Part shown: one piece after another, positions 35,700 through 35,709 of the stretch
How the letters are laid out: the number at the start of each line of letters is the position of its first letter
How positions within the stretch are numbered: the first letter of the stretch is position 1
Source of the DNA: a virus
Direction: 5' to 3' (one strand)
IMG/VR virus record: IMGVR_UViG_3300031740_000006
Coordinates: 1 to 35,709 of that record
Length of the DNA: 35,709 nt
Program-made: the position numbers and the translations under genes
The notes under the pieces: generated by a model
Seen by the model: the letters and a program-made list of their open reading frames with translations, nothing else
The model's database searches: none
Told to the model about the DNA's origin: nothing

Positions 35700-35709
35700 A
35701 TGACACCAG
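35700..35709 (+). CDS. Start of next gene (partial)
   Basis: ATG at 35700 behind AAAGGGA; only three codons are inside the window. By position it could be the portal protein, which cannot be shown here. Confidence 0.4.

Noticed and set aside
1-35709. Circular genome from matching ends
   Set aside because: I saw no shared sequence between the first and last bases.

Overview
The window looks like part of a tailed bacteriophage (Caudoviricetes) or prophage genome from an unidentified bacterial host. The evidence is a complete large terminase, a probable small terminase, an initiator/helicase-loader/NinB-like replication block, a spike base protein followed by polysaccharide-degrading enzymes, and dozens of tiny overlapping genes. 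Base composition is GC-rich (by eye about 60-65%), genes often overlap by ATGA or TGATG, AGGAG ribosome sites are common, and two near-consensus sigma-70 promoters are visible. I saw no ribosomal RNA, insertion sequence, CRISPR array, integrase, portal, capsid or lysis gene. The virion genes probably continue beyond the right edge, just after the terminase. Host phylum cannot be read from the sequence.

Layout. (1) 1-336: rho-independent terminator, G-rich tract, a minus-strand sequence resembling the 3' half of tRNA-Leu(UAA), and a perfect 10-bp inverted repeat. (2) 337-3323, plus strand: small gene, N6-adenine-type methyltransferase, replication initiator carrying an iteron array inside its own coding sequence, helicase-loader-like protein, NinB-like protein. 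(3) 3346-9300: spike base protein, two (beta/alpha)8 glycoside hydrolase-like proteins and a 757-aa heparinase/lyase-like protein, which I read as a receptor or capsule-degrading cassette. (4) 9305-10336: two small lipoproteins. (5) 10208-27000: a leftward block of 52 densely packed small genes plus a tRNA-Arg(UCU). It contains a metallophosphoesterase, an HTH regulator, a SLOG-fold protein, a RadC/JAB protein, a multi-winged-helix protein, and many Cys-rich zinc-ribbon proteins. Four of its genes are under 60 codons (13973-14095, 14092-14262, 22622-22759, 22945-23118) and are easily missed. (6) 27001-27156: divergent promoter region whose two TTGACA boxes face each other across AGTAGT repeats. 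(7) 27157-28590: short rightward operon ending in a perfect terminator. (8) 28661-35709: DNA-binding protein, a second iteron cluster in an intergenic region, small terminase (TTG start), a run of small genes, large terminase, then more small genes; a further gene starts at the right edge.

The most interesting signal is an 11-bp element, TGTCACGGAAC, clustered in two places about 27.5 kb apart. One cluster is inside the initiator gene (1556-1790). The other is just upstream of the small terminase (29283-29327), where it forms a perfect 23-bp palindrome beside three tandem 9-mers. Since the initiator gene carries its own iterons, as in lambda O, the initiator probably binds both sites. That could link replication with a second origin, with packaging, or with late-gene control.
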